Shown piece by piece: positions 41,276 to 50,968 of a stretch of 64,000 nucleotides of DNA (its first letter is position 1; each line of letters starts with the position of its first letter). The notes below the pieces were generated by a model. That model searched no databases and was not told the origin of the DNA. It was given only the letters and a program-made list of their open reading frames with translations. Source of the stretch: Iodidimonas nitroreducens (lineage in GTDB: Bacteria > Pseudomonadota > Alphaproteobacteria > Sphingomonadales > Rhodothalassiaceae); the NCBI RefSeq assembly GCF_008579165.1, contig NZ_BKCN01000004.1; one strand, given 5' to 3'. The position numbers and the translations under genes were made by a program.

Positions 41276-41307
41276 AAGCCGCTGTTTTACCGCAGCGGCT
41301 TTTCTTT
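41276..41307 (+). terminator. Rho-independent terminator between fliE and fliQ
   Basis: Perfect 9-bp stem AAGCCGCTG / CAGCGGCTT with an 8-base loop and a TTCTTT tail. It divides the flagellar cluster into two transcription units. Confidence 0.85.
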
Positions 41308-41319
41308 CGGTTGAACATA

Positions 41320-41327
41320 TTAACCAT
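41320..41327 (+). promoter_or_regulatory. Candidate CtrA half-site before fliQ
   Basis: TTAACCAT is an exact match to the extended CtrA half-site and lies 19 bases before the fliQ start and 13 bases after the terminator, where a promoter for fliQ-fliR-flhB is needed. A TTGA lies 5 bases upstream of it. Confidence 0.45.
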
Positions 41328-41345
41328 GAATAAGGATCAAAGCTT

Positions 41346-41612
41346 TTGAATGGCGCGGATGTCATCGATATTGCCCGGGATGCCGTTTATACCCTGCTCA
41401 TCGTATCTGGCCCCACAATGGCTATTGGCCTTGGGGTTGGCCTGTTGATCGCCCTGTTTCAGGCGCTCACTCAAATTCAGGAAATGACCCTTACCTTCGT
41501 TCCGAAAATCATCGCGATCTTTCTGGCCCTTGTGCTGTTCATGCCGATGATGGGGGCGCAAATGGGGGATTTGATGGCGCGTTTGATGGATCGGGTTGCA
41601 ACGGGGGGATGA
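41346..41612 (+). CDS. fliQ: Flagellar export protein FliQ
   Basis: An 88-residue export-gate protein with two membrane hairpin segments (TLLIVSGPTMAIGLGVGLLIALFQ and IIAIFLALVLFMPMMG) and the central QALTQIQEMTLTFVPK. The TTG at 41346 is used; AAGGA lies upstream. Six bases precede fliR. Confidence 0.95.
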   Translation: MNGADVIDIARDAVYTLLIVSGPTMAIGLGVGLLIALFQALTQIQEMTLTFVPKIIAIFLALVLFMPMMGAQMGDLMARLMDRVATGG

Positions 41613-41618
41613 GGCATC

Positions 41619-42377
41619 ATGCTGCAATCCATTCTCCCGGCTGAGGCCTTTGGTTTTTTGCTGGTGCTGATCCGGGTTGGGGCGATGTTCAGCTTTGCCC
41701 CGGCTTTTGGCGAGCAGCAAATTCCCATGCGCGTGCGGCTGGCGGGTGCGGTTGGGGTGAGCGGGATGGTGTTTGCCCTTGTGCGCGGTGATATGCCTGC
41801 TCTGCCGGCGTCTCCGGTTTTGCTTGTTGGCCTGATCATCATGGAATTTCTGATCGGCCTGATGATTGCTCTTGCGGCCCGGCTGATGCTGAATGCCCTC
41901 AATATCGCCGGAACCATCGTGGCTTTTCAAACCAGCCTTGCCGCATCCCAGCAATTTGATCCCACCCAGGGCCAGCAAAGCGCCATTTTTGCAAGCTTCT
42001 TTTCGGTTTTGGGTGTGGCTTTGATCTTTGCCACGGATCTGCATATCCTGATGCTTCGCGCCATGACCGATAGCTATAGCCTGTTTCCGGCAGGCGAGAT
42101 GCCCCCGCTGGGTGATTTTGCGTCTGCCGTTGTGGATCTGGTGGCGGCGAGTTTTCTGCTGGGGGTGCAGATTTCTGCGCCCTTTTTGGTTTTTGGCGTG
42201 GTCTTTAATATCGGATTGGGATTAACGGCCCGGCTGATGCCCCAATTACCGGTGTTTTTCGTGGCCATGCCTTTGAATATTTTTCTGGGTTTTTTGATCC
42301 TTTTGATTGCCTTGCCCGCCATGATGCTGTGGTTTCTAGAGGTTTATGAAGAGCGTTTATCGGTATTTCTGAACTGA
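41619..42377 (+). CDS. fliR: Flagellar export protein FliR
   Basis: A 252-residue polytopic export-gate protein. The N-terminal FAPAFGEQQIPMRVRLAGA, the MEFLIGLMIALAARLMLNAL segment and the ending LTARLMPQLPVFFVAMPLNI are typical. Forms the gate with FliP and FliQ and is followed by flhB after 15 bases. Confidence 0.95.
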   Translation: MLQSILPAEAFGFLLVLIRVGAMFSFAPAFGEQQIPMRVRLAGAVGVSGMVFALVRGDMPALPASPVLLVGLIIMEFLIGLMIALAARLMLNALNIAGTIVAFQTSLAASQQFDPTQGQQSAIFASFFSVLGVALIFATDLHILMLRAMTDSYSLFPAGEMPPLGDFASAVVDLVAASFLLGVQISAPFLVFGVVFNIGLGLTARLMPQLPVFFVAMPLNIFLGFLILLIALPAMMLWFLEVYEERLSVFLN

Positions 42378-42392
42378 TGAAGGAGAGGACCG

Positions 42393-43484
42393 GTGGCTGA
42401 GGGCGATCAGGACGATGCCCAAAAAACGGAAGAGCCAACAGCCCGAAAACTTGAGGAAGCTGTTAAGAAAGGCGATTTTCCGCAAAGTCAGGAGCTCAAG
42501 CATTGGATGATGCTTGTGGCCGGGGCCTTTGCTTTTTTGTTCACTTCCGATCTGGCCGTCCGCACCATCCGATCCGAAACGGCGGGGTTTTTGGCCCATG
42601 CCCATGAAATCCCTATGGATGGCTATGCTGTTCTTGGCATGATGCGCGATGTGGGCGGCAATATTCTTCTGGTGCTTTTATTGCCCCTGGCCGTGCTGAT
42701 GATCGGCGCTTTTGCCGGTAATCTGGTGCAGAACAAACTGGTGTTCACGGCTGAAAAAATAAAGCCAAAGCTTGATAAAATCTCGCCTCTGGCCGGGGCG
42801 AAGCGGATGTTTTCAGCGCAAAGAGTGGCCGATTTTTTAAAGACACTGGCGAAGCTTTTGATCGTCTCCATCGTTGTGGGCCTGATTTTATGGCCCGAAG
42901 CGGAAACTTTGGTCACCCTGGTGCGCGAGCCTTTGATTACAACCACAGCGGTGATCGTGTCTTTATCGGTAAAGGCCATGTTCGGGGTGATCGGGGCGAT
43001 GACTTTGGTTGCGGGCATTGATTATATTTTCCAGCAAACCCAGCATACGAAAAAAATGCGGATGACCAAGCAAGAGGTCAAAGACGAACATAAGCAGATG
43101 GAAGGCGACCCCATGGTCAAGCAGCGTCTGCGTCAGGTTCGGATGGAAAAATCCCGCAAGCGGATGATGGCGGCGGTGCCCCAGGCCAGTGTGATCATCA
43201 CCAATCCCACCCATTTTGCGATTGCCCTGAAATATAGCCATGGCGATATGGATGTGCCGGTGGTGATAGCCAAAGGGGTGGATGCCGTGGCTTTCCGTAT
43301 TCGCGCCGTGGCCGAAGAACATGCCATTCCGCTGGTTGAAAATCCGCCCCTTGCCCGCGCCCTTTATGCCTCGACCGAGGTGGATGATGAAATCCCGGCC
43401 GATCATTATCAGGCCGTGGCGCAGATCATCAGCTATGTGCTACGTTTGCGCCGGGATGGTCGGGCCAGCTATCGTCCTTCATGA
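42393..43484 (+). CDS. flhB: Flagellar export switch protein FlhB
   Basis: A 363-residue protein with four membrane segments and a cytoplasmic domain containing the autocleavage motif NPTH (N271) in VIITNPTHFAIAL, the substrate-specificity switch. The N-terminus QKTEEPTARKLEEAVKKGDFPQSQE-like region is standard (seen as EEPTARKLEEA). GTG start at 42393 with AGGAGAGG upstream. It ends the fliQ-fliR-flhB unit, 77 bases before cckA. Confidence 0.96.
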   Translation: MAEGDQDDAQKTEEPTARKLEEAVKKGDFPQSQELKHWMMLVAGAFAFLFTSDLAVRTIRSETAGFLAHAHEIPMDGYAVLGMMRDVGGNILLVLLLPLAVLMIGAFAGNLVQNKLVFTAEKIKPKLDKISPLAGAKRMFSAQRVADFLKTLAKLLIVSIVVGLILWPEAETLVTLVREPLITTTAVIVSLSVKAMFGVIGAMTLVAGIDYIFQQTQHTKKMRMTKQEVKDEHKQMEGDPMVKQRLRQVRMEKSRKRMMAAVPQASVIITNPTHFAIALKYSHGDMDVPVVIAKGVDAVAFRIRAVAEEHAIPLVENPPLARALYASTEVDDEIPADHYQAVAQIISYVLRLRRDGRASYRPS

Positions 43485-43561
43485 TTTTGGTGCAATGCGC
43501 CATAAGATCGGCTTCATCAGGCTGAAACGGGTTTTTGAACAAGGTATCAGCGGACCAGAAG

Positions 43562-45892
43562 ATGAAGCGAGCAAAGCAGCACAAAGCCCGAGGCGAAACC
43601 AGCCAGACCAGTATTTTGCTGATTGCCGTTTCATCCTTCATTCTGGCCGTGGCTTTCGTTTTTTTGCTGGGGGCCTTTGGCGCATGGGAAATGGGCCTCA
43701 GCTTTGGGGCGCTGGTTTTGTTTGCCGCTGGCGGTGGCCTGCTTTTTCTGCTGCGCTCTGATGATGCAATGGCGAGCACCCCTGATCTCGATCAACTATC
43801 GGAATTAATCGGCGCTTTGGTGCAGCCCGCGGCGCTGACCGATGAAGCGGGCGAGCTGATTGTTGCCAATGTTGCCTATCGTGCGGAATTTGGAGAAAAA
43901 AAACCTGCTGCTTGTGCTGAGGCCCTTGATCAGGCTCTTTTGGAAAGGGCTGCCGAAGATCGAGAGGGGGAGGCCGCACATTTGCCGGATTATATCTGCG
44001 ATATAGCGGGGACCATCTGTTGTGGCTATCGGCTGTGGACATTTGCCGAAGCCCCGGCTGATCCCCGGGCCGATCAATTAAGGCTTCTGGCACGGCTGGG
44101 CCATGCCCTTGATGTTATGGAAATCGGTTTTGTCATCGCCCATAGGGATGGCGATATTCTGTTGATCAATGAGCAGCTATCCACTTGGCTAGGGGTAGCC
44201 CATCATGATGAAATCCCATTGCTGACCGCGCGGATGCTTGCCGATCCGGCGCGGGGCGATCTGAAAACCGGCGGCGGCGGCAGTTTGCTCAAGCAGGTTT
44301 TGTTGCCCGATACCTCTGACGATCAGGGCGATTTTGCGGATTTCAATCTGATCATGGTGCATCGGCCCCTCTCTGCGGCCAGCGAGGCGAGCGAGACCGA
44401 TGCCGCAATCCTGAAAAGCCTTTTTGATGCAGCGCCTGTGGGGCTTGCGATCATTGATCAGGATGGCCGCTTATCGGAATTCAATAAATCCTTCAAAAGA
44501 TTTGCTCCCAATCGGATGCCCCGCTGTGGCGATCTTTTGGCCGATTATCTGGCGGTGGATGATCGCGAGCGTTTGTCACAGGATCTGGCTTTGGTCATGC
44601 AATCGGGGGTGATGGCCTCGCCGCAGGATGCAAGCTTCAATACCCAGCCTCCGCGCACCGGCCAGCTTTTCATCTCTCCCCTTGATCGGGCGTCTGATCG
44701 TGCCTGTCTTGTGCATCTTATTGATACCACCCAGCAAAAAAGCCTTGAGCGGCAATTTGTGCAGGCCCAGAAAATGCAGGCGGTGGGGCAGCTTGCGGGG
44801 GGCGTGGCCCATGATTTCAATAATCTGCTCACCGCGATCATCGGCTTTTGCGATCTTTTGCTGGTGCGCCATGGCCCGGGCGATCATTCTTTTTCCGATA
44901 TCATGCAGATCAAGCAGAATGCCAATCGGGCTTCTAATCTGGTGCGCCAGCTTTTGGCATTTTCACGCCAACAAACTTTGCGCCCGAAAGTTTTGATGAT
45001 CACCGATGTTTTGGCCGATCTGTCCAATCTGCTGCGGCGATTGATCGGTGAAACGGTTGAACTCAATATGATCCATGGCCGCGATGTGGGGGCGGTGCGG
45101 GTTGATCAGGGGCAATTTGAACAGGTGATCATCAATCTGGCCGTGAATGCCCGCGATGCTATGGAGGAGGGCGGCACCCTCACCATTCGCACCAAAGCGG
45201 TGGGCCCGGATGATAAAATGGTGCAGCATTATTCGGTGATGCCGCGCGGCCATTATGTGCTGATCGAAATTGCCGATACCGGCCATGGAATTCCGGCCGA
45301 TATCGTGAATAAAATCTTTGAGCCCTTTTTCACCACCAAGGAGGTGGGGAAGGGCACGGGCCTTGGATTATCAACGGTTTATGGCATTATCAAACAAACC
45401 GATGGTTTTATTTTCGTGGAAAGCGCCCCCAATGAAGGCACCACTTTCCGCTTATATCTTCCGGTTCATCATGCGGTGATCAGCAAGCCAAAGCCCGAGA
45501 TTGCCCCGGTCCGCGATCTGACCGGCAAGGGCACGATCTTGCTGGTGGAAGATGAAGATGCCGTGCGCATGTTTGCCACCCGGGCTTTGGAAAATAAAGG
45601 CTATAGCGTTCTGCAGGCGGCTTCGGGGGAAGAGGCGCTGGCGATCGTGCGGGCAGATCCCGGGCGCATCGATCTTTTGATTTCCGATGTGGTGATGCCC
45701 AATATGGATGGACCAACGCTGGTGACCAATGCCCGGCATCTGCGCTCCGATTTGCGCGTCATCTTTATTTCCGGCTATGCCGAAGATGTCTTCAGAAAAG
45801 GCATTGGCGAAAGCAGCGAGAATTTCCGCTTTCTGCCCAAGCCCTTTACCCTCAAAAGCCTGGCCGAAGCTGTCAAGGAATCCTTGAGCTGA
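43562..45892 (+). CDS. cckA: CckA-type hybrid sensor histidine kinase
   Basis: A 776-residue hybrid kinase. Two N-terminal membrane segments (roughly residues 17-60) are followed by PAS-like regions, a HisKA domain with the phospho-acceptor H417 in GGVAHDFNNLLTAIIGF, an ATPase domain (NLAVNARDAM, ADTGHGIP, GKGTGLGLST) and a C-terminal receiver with D709 in LLISDVVMPNMDGP. The AHDFNNLL form and the domain order are those of CckA, which drives CtrA phosphorylation through ChpT and controls motility and cell cycle. I use ATG 43562; a TTG at 43535 would add nine residues. Confidence 0.9.
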   Translation: MKRAKQHKARGETSQTSILLIAVSSFILAVAFVFLLGAFGAWEMGLSFGALVLFAAGGGLLFLLRSDDAMASTPDLDQLSELIGALVQPAALTDEAGELIVANVAYRAEFGEKKPAACAEALDQALLERAAEDREGEAAHLPDYICDIAGTICCGYRLWTFAEAPADPRADQLRLLARLGHALDVMEIGFVIAHRDGDILLINEQLSTWLGVAHHDEIPLLTARMLADPARGDLKTGGGGSLLKQVLLPDTSDDQGDFADFNLIMVHRPLSAASEASETDAAILKSLFDAAPVGLAIIDQDGRLSEFNKSFKRFAPNRMPRCGDLLADYLAVDDRERLSQDLALVMQSGVMASPQDASFNTQPPRTGQLFISPLDRASDRACLVHLIDTTQQKSLERQFVQAQKMQAVGQLAGGVAHDFNNLLTAIIGFCDLLLVRHGPGDHSFSDIMQIKQNANRASNLVRQLLAFSRQQTLRPKVLMITDVLADLSNLLRRLIGETVELNMIHGRDVGAVRVDQGQFEQVIINLAVNARDAMEEGGTLTIRTKAVGPDDKMVQHYSVMPRGHYVLIEIADTGHGIPADIVNKIFEPFFTTKEVGKGTGLGLSTVYGIIKQTDGFIFVESAPNEGTTFRLYLPVHHAVISKPKPEIAPVRDLTGKGTILLVEDEDAVRMFATRALENKGYSVLQAASGEEALAIVRADPGRIDLLISDVVMPNMDGPTLVTNARHLRSDLRVIFISGYAEDVFRKGIGESSENFRFLPKPFTLKSLAEAVKESLS

Positions 45893-45965
45893 CGCAGGGG
45901 AAGGGGCGCTTTCGAGGGTGTTTTCCGCTCCTTATTTTTGCGCCTATTCATAGATTCATAAAATA

Positions 45966-45980
45966 GAACATAAAGTGAAT
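45966..45980. promoter_or_regulatory. Candidate LexA (SOS) box upstream of recA
   Basis: GAAC-ATAAAGT-GAAT matches the alphaproteobacterial direct-repeat SOS box GAAC-N7-GAAC with one mismatch, 86 bases before the recA start. A second partial match GAAC-ATAGCAG-GTAC lies at about 46000. Confidence 0.45.
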
Positions 45981-46065
45981 ATAGCCCCTTGCGCAACGAG
46001 AACATAGCAGGTACATTTCTGAATGATTGATCCCTGCCCGAAGGCATGAAATAAGGAGCATCGAA

Positions 46066-47129
46066 ATGGCTGCAGCCACCTTGAAAGTTGTTGGAGAGCA
46101 ATCCGTGGATAAGCAAAAAGCGCTCGATGCCGCCCTTGCCCAAATTGATCGGGCCTTTGGTAAAGGGTCGGTGATGAAGCTGGGGCAGCGCACCCCCAAT
46201 GTTGAAGCCGAAGTGATCTCAACGGGGTCTTTGGGGCTTGATATTGCTTTGGGCATTGGCGGATTGCCCCGTGGTCGCATCATCGAAATCTATGGGCCGG
46301 AAAGTTCGGGTAAAACAACCCTCGCCCTGCACACGGTGCTGAAGCCCAGAAAAAAGGCGGGGTGGCGGCTTTCGTGGATGCCGAACATGCCCTTGATCCG
46401 AAATATGCCAAAAAGCTGGGTGTCGATGTCAATGAACTCCTGATCTCGCAGCCCGATACGGGGGAGCAGGCCCTTGAAATCGCCGATACATTGGTGCGAT
46501 CCGGAGCGGTTGATATTCTGGTCGTCGATTCTGTGGCGGCGCTCACCCCACGGGCCGAACTGGAAGGCGAAATGGGCGATAGCCATGTGGGCCTGCAGGC
46601 GCGGTTGATGAGCCAGGCTTTGAGAAAGCTGACCGGCTCCATCTCGAAATCCAATTGTATGGTCATTTTCATCAATCAGATCCGCATGAAAATCGGGGTG
46701 ATGTATGGCAGCCCGGAAACCACCACCGGCGGCAATGCCCTGAAATTTTATGCGTCTATTCGGCTTGATATTCGCCGTACCGGGCAGATCAAGGATAAAG
46801 AAGATATCGTTGGCAATGCCACACGGGTGAAAGTGGTCAAAAACAAGATGGCCCCACCATTCAAGCAGGTCGAATTCGATATCATGTATGGTGAAGGCAT
46901 ATCGAAAACCGGCGAATTGCTCGATCTGGGTGTGAAAGCCGGAGTTGTGGAAAAATCTGGCTCCTGGTATTCCCATGATAGCCAGCGGATTGGTCAGGGG
47001 CGGGAAAATGCCAAAACCTTCCTGCGTGAACATCCTGAAGTTGCCGATGCTATCGAACAGGCTGTCCGCAAATCGTCCGGGGCCGTTTCGGAAAAAATGC
47101 TCGCTGATGAAACCCCCGAAGATGAGTGA
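46066..47129 (+). CDS. recA: Recombinase RecA (frameshift)
   Basis: Homologous-recombination ATPase and SOS co-protease. Start ATG 46066 follows TAAGGAGC. Walker A GPESSGKTT is at about residues 76-84; LLISQPDTGEQALEI, the Walker B VDILVVDSVAALTPRAE and the DNA-binding MSQALRKLTGSISKSNC all appear. The frame breaks at about 46339: GTGCTGAAG should read GTGGCTGAAG, restoring VAEAQKKGGVAAFVDAEHALDP. Corrected length 354 residues. As an intact recA is expected in a living cell, this is the best single argument that the indels are errors. Confidence 0.97.
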
Positions 47130-47258
47130 TTGGCCCCTGTTGGGCGGGCTTGTTCATCGGTGATGATTTTATTGCGCGGCAACTCTTGACGGCAGGCCCA
47201 TGATGAAAGACATGATGATGGCCATCCCTGAAATAAGCTTTGGAGTTTGATTGCCATT

Positions 47259-49981
47259 ATGAAGCGCTCGTCAGATGTCAGCCATGTTCGCCAGAGCTTT
47301 ATCGATTTTTTCAGGGCCAGGGGGCACGAGGTGGTGCCCTCGTCGCCGCTGGTGCCCAATAATGATCCAACCTTGCTCTTTACCAATGCGGGCATGGTTC
47401 CGTTCAAGGATGTATTTACCGGTGCTGAAACCCGTCCCTATCAACGGGCGGTATCCTCACAGAAATGTCTGCGTGCGGGTGGTAAGCACAATGATCTCGA
47501 TAATGTTGGCTATACCGCCCGCCATCATACTTTTTTTGAAATGCTGGGGAATTTTTCCTTTGGCGATTATTTCAAGGAACAAGCCATTCAGTTTGGCTGG
47601 GGGCTGGTGACTGAAGGCTTTGGGCTTGATAAAGATCGCCTGACCGTGACGGTTTATCATGATGATCAGGAAGCTTTTGATCTGTGGAAAAGCATTGCCG
47701 GCCTGCCGGATGATCGGATCATTAAAATCGCCACCAGTGATAATTTCTGGTCGATGGGGGATACCGGTCCTTGTGGCCCCTGTTCCGAGATTTTCTATGA
47801 TCATGGGGCAGATATTCCCGGTGGCCCGCCTGGCAGTCCTGATGAAGATGGTGATCGTTTCATCGAAATCTGGAATCTGGTGTTCATGCAATATGAGCAG
47901 CAGGCTGATGGCTCGCGCCTCAATCTGCCAAGGCCCTCCATCGATACGGGTATGGGGCTTGAACGGGTCGCGGCGGTTTTGCAAGGTGTTCATGATAATT
48001 ATGACATCGATCTGTTTCGTGCGCTGATTGATGCTTCGGTGTCTGAAACCGGGGTGCGGGCGGTGGGTCAGCAGCGGGCCTCACATCGGGTGATCGCGGA
48101 TCATCTGCGGGCTATGAGCTTTTTGATCGCGGATGGTGTTTTGCCCTCCAATGAGGGGCGTGGCTATGTCTTGCGCCGGATCATGCGCCGGGCCATGCGT
48201 CATGCTCATATGCTGGGGTCGAGTGATCCTTTGATGTATCGCCTCGTTCCGGCCCTGGTGGATCAGATGGCTGGCGCTTTTCCCGAACTGAGCCGGGCGC
48301 AGCCCTTGATCACGGAAACCCTGAAGCTTGAAGAAGACCGCTTCCGCACCATGCTGGAACGCGGATTGCGGCTTTTGGATGAGGAAAAATCAAAGCTTTC
48401 TCCATCCCAGGCCCTCCCCGGTGAGGTGGCTTTCCGGCTTTATGATACTTATGGGTTCCCCCTTGATCTGACACAGGATGCTCTGCGCTCTGAGGGGCGA
48501 AATGTGGATATCGCCGGCTTTGATAAAGCCATGGCCCAGCAGCGGGCGCAGGCGCGCGCTGCATGGTCGGGATCGGGGCAGCAGGCGACCGACAAGATCT
48601 GGTATGATATCAAAGAGCGCTATGGGGCGACTGAATTTTTAGGTTATCAGGAGAACAGTGCCGAGGCATCCGTGCTGGCTTTGGTCAAGGATGGGAAGCC
48701 GGTGGAGCATGCGCAGGTCGGCGATGATCTGGCGCTGATTGTCAATCAAACGCCCTTTTATGCAGAATCGGGCGGGCAGATTGGTGATAGTGGGCAGGTG
48801 AAGGGTAAGGGTTCTCTTTTTGGCCATGTGCGCGATACCAGAAAGCAGCTCGGGGATTTGTTTGTCCATGAATTGAAGATTGAATCCGGGACCCTGTCGG
48901 TTGGCGATGTGGTGACATTGTCTATCGATGAAGAGCGCCGTACGCTCGTTCGGGCCAATCATTCGGCCACCCATCTGCTTCATGCGGCTTTGCGGCGGCA
49001 ATTGGGTCCGCATGTCACGCAAAAGGCTCATTGGTTCGCGCTGATCGCCTGCGGTTCGATTTTGCACATCCAAAGCCGGTTTCAGCCAAGGAACTGGCGG
49101 CTGTTGAAGCCGAGGTCAATGCCGTGATCCGCCGCAATAGTGATGTGAGCACCCGGTTGATGGCTTATGAAGCGGCTGTTGAAGCCGGTGCCATGGCCCT
49201 TTTTGGTGAGAAATACAGCGATGAGGTGCGGGTGCTGAGCATGGGCGCGGATCAGTCTTCGCCGGATAGTGGGTCGGGCGCTTATTCAGTGGAGCTATGT
49301 GGGGGTACGCATGTCAATCGATTGGGCGATATCGGCCTGTTCAAGATCATCTCGGAAGGGGCGGTCGCGTCTGGCGTTCGCCGTATCGAAGCTTTGGTAG
49401 GGGAAGCTGCGCGTTTATATCTTCTAGACGAGGAAAATTACCTGAAATTGGCGGCTAACAGCTTGAAAGTGACCCCGGCAGAAGTGCCGGAACGGGTCCT
49501 TATGCTGGCAGATCAGGTGAAAAAACTTGAACGCGATCTGGCACAGGCCAGGAAAGCTCTGGCTATGGGTGGAGCCTCTGGCGCCAAAGGACCTGAAATT
49601 GAAACTTTGGGGGCCGTGCAATTCATCGGGCAGGTTTTACAAGGGATCAATCCCAGAGATTTGCGCGGCCTTGCAGATGATCACAAGAAAAAGCTCGGAA
49701 GCGGGGTGGTGGCTCTGATCGCTGTCAATGAGGATAAGGCCGCGGTTCTCGTTGGAGTGACGGATGATCTGATGGATCGTCTGAGCGCGGTTGATCTGGT
49801 GCGTGCCGGGGCGATGGCTGTCGGAGGAAAAGGCGGCGGCGGACGGCCGGATATGGCGCAGGCGGGTGGCCCGGATGGAGGGAAGGCGGATCAGGCGATG
49901 ACCGCTATTCGCCAGGCTATTCTGGATGCATCATCGGTGCATGGGGAATTGGAATCTCTAAGTGGTGGCACACATGCTTGA
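47259..49981 (+). CDS. alaS: Alanyl-tRNA synthetase (frameshift)
   Basis: Essential class II synthetase, about 907 residues when corrected. Visible are FIDFFRARGHEVVPSSPLVP, TLLFTNAGMVPFKDVF, the catalytic-core DTGMGLERVAAVLQG, the editing-domain zinc motif HSATHLLHAALRRQLGPHV and CGGTHV, and the C-terminal oligomerisation region. A missing G near 49028 (AAGGCTC for AAGGGCTC) breaks VTQKGSLVRADRLRFDF. ATG 47259 is preferred over the in-frame TTG at 47247. The recA-alaS order is common in Alphaproteobacteria. Confidence 0.97.
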
Positions 49982-50510
49982 TCATATTGCCACATTGGCG
50001 GGCGGGTGTTTTTGGTGCACCGAGGCGGTTTTCAAAGAAATGGCTGGAGTTTCCGATGTCCGCCCCGGTTTTATGGGGGGGACGCTTGCTCATCCCAGCT
50101 ATCAGCAGGTTTGTGCCGGGGGCACCGGCCATGCCGAAGTGGCGCAGTTTCGGTTTGATCCTGCGATCATCAGCTATGCCGAGCTTTTGGATATTTTTTT
50201 CACCATGCATGATCCCACCCAGCTTAATCGCCAGGGCAATGATGTTGGTGAACATTATCGCTCTGCCATTTTCTATCATGATCCCGAGCAGATGGCTGAG
50301 GCCAAAGCGGCGGTTGAGCGGGCTGCCCTTTTATGGGATGGCGAGATCGTGACCGAAATTGCCGAGGCTGGCCCTTTTTGGGAGGCTGAGAATTACCATC
50401 GTGATTATTTTGCCCATAATCGCGATCAGCCTTATTGCGCTGCTGTGGTGGCCCCTAAACTTGCCAAGGCGCGCAAGATGTGGGCATCGAAATTAAAACC
50501 GCATCTTTGA
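49974..50510 (+). CDS. msrA: Peptide methionine sulfoxide reductase MsrA
   Basis: About 178 residues; reduces methionine-S-sulfoxide. The catalytic cysteine is in ATLAGGCFWCTEAVF (GCFWC motif), followed by GFMGGT, TGHAEVAQF and NDVGEHYRSAIFY. ATG 49974 lies inside the end of alaS; a GTG at 49962 is an alternative. No MsrB is fused. Confidence 0.95.
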   Translation: MLDHIATLAGGCFWCTEAVFKEMAGVSDVRPGFMGGTLAHPSYQQVCAGGTGHAEVAQFRFDPAIISYAELLDIFFTMHDPTQLNRQGNDVGEHYRSAIFYHDPEQMAEAKAAVERAALLWDGEIVTEIAEAGPFWEAENYHRDYFAHNRDQPYCAAVVAPKLAKARKMWASKLKPHL

Positions 50511-50530
50511 AGTTTGTTCATTCGCTGGGG

Positions 50531-50713
50531 TCAGGGCGGCAATCCCTGATCCATTTTAATGGGGTGATCGGGCTTTTTCCGATTGGCAAAGAATAAGTCT
50601 AAAATCAGGTCTTCAGTCAGTTGCTGTAATCTTGTGCTTTCCTTCAAAAGGGCGGAAATTGCCAGAATGGGCATTTGATGAAGTGTTTTATCCAAAAATA
50701 CAGGCTGAGCCAT
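50531..50713 (-). CDS. Small hypothetical protein (doubtful)
   Basis: A 60-residue minus-strand frame from ATG 50713 (MAQPVFLDKTLHQMPI...), with GGAAGG just 2 bases before the start. The middle is amphipathic (LKESTRLQQLTEDLILDLFF). I recognise no family. It lies between msrA and a transposase remnant, so it could also be a truncated gene. Confidence 0.25.
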   Translation of the reverse strand: MAQPVFLDKTLHQMPILAISALLKESTRLQQLTEDLILDLFFANRKKPDHPIKMDQGLPP

Positions 50714-50747
50714 GGCCTTCCGCCTGATGATGTCAGCACAGGCGAAA

Positions 50748-50880
50748 TGGCGAAAACTCGATGGCGCCAACCGGCTCGGCTACCCGAGTTCGTCCAAGGG
50801 CTTGCCTTCAAGGACGGTATCAAGCAACTTCAAGCCGCCGCCTGATCACGCCGTCTCCAACTTTCAGGCATAGCTTTACC
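50748..50880 (+). mobile_element. IS256-family (mutator) transposase 3' remnant and right end
   Basis: The last 30 or so codons of a mutator-type transposase are legible: WRKLDGANR, then LPEFVQGLAFKDGIKQ, ending LQAAA at the TGA 50843-50845. The frame is interrupted by a 5-bp tandem duplication (CGGCT twice, 50772-50781); removing one copy restores it exactly. The bases after the stop (TCACGCCGTCTCC...) look like the terminal inverted repeat region of such elements. No matching left end or the rest of the transposase is present, so only a decayed tail remains. Confidence 0.6.
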
Positions 50881-50968
50881 CCGGCATTATTGATGCCTTA
50901 ATGGCCATGGCTATCTTGTCAGAGGGCTTGTGAAATCGTCCTTTTCAGGTCCTTTTTTTGCCGCGTTT

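Noticed and set aside
43562..45892. cckA as an ordinary hybrid kinase of a local two-component pair
   Set aside because: The AHDFNNLL phospho-acceptor block, the domain order and the lack of a paired response regulator favour CckA, although position alone would not.
46066..47129. recA as a pseudogene
   Set aside because: One missing G restores full length and every motif; the gene is practically indispensable and other errors of the same kind occur throughout.
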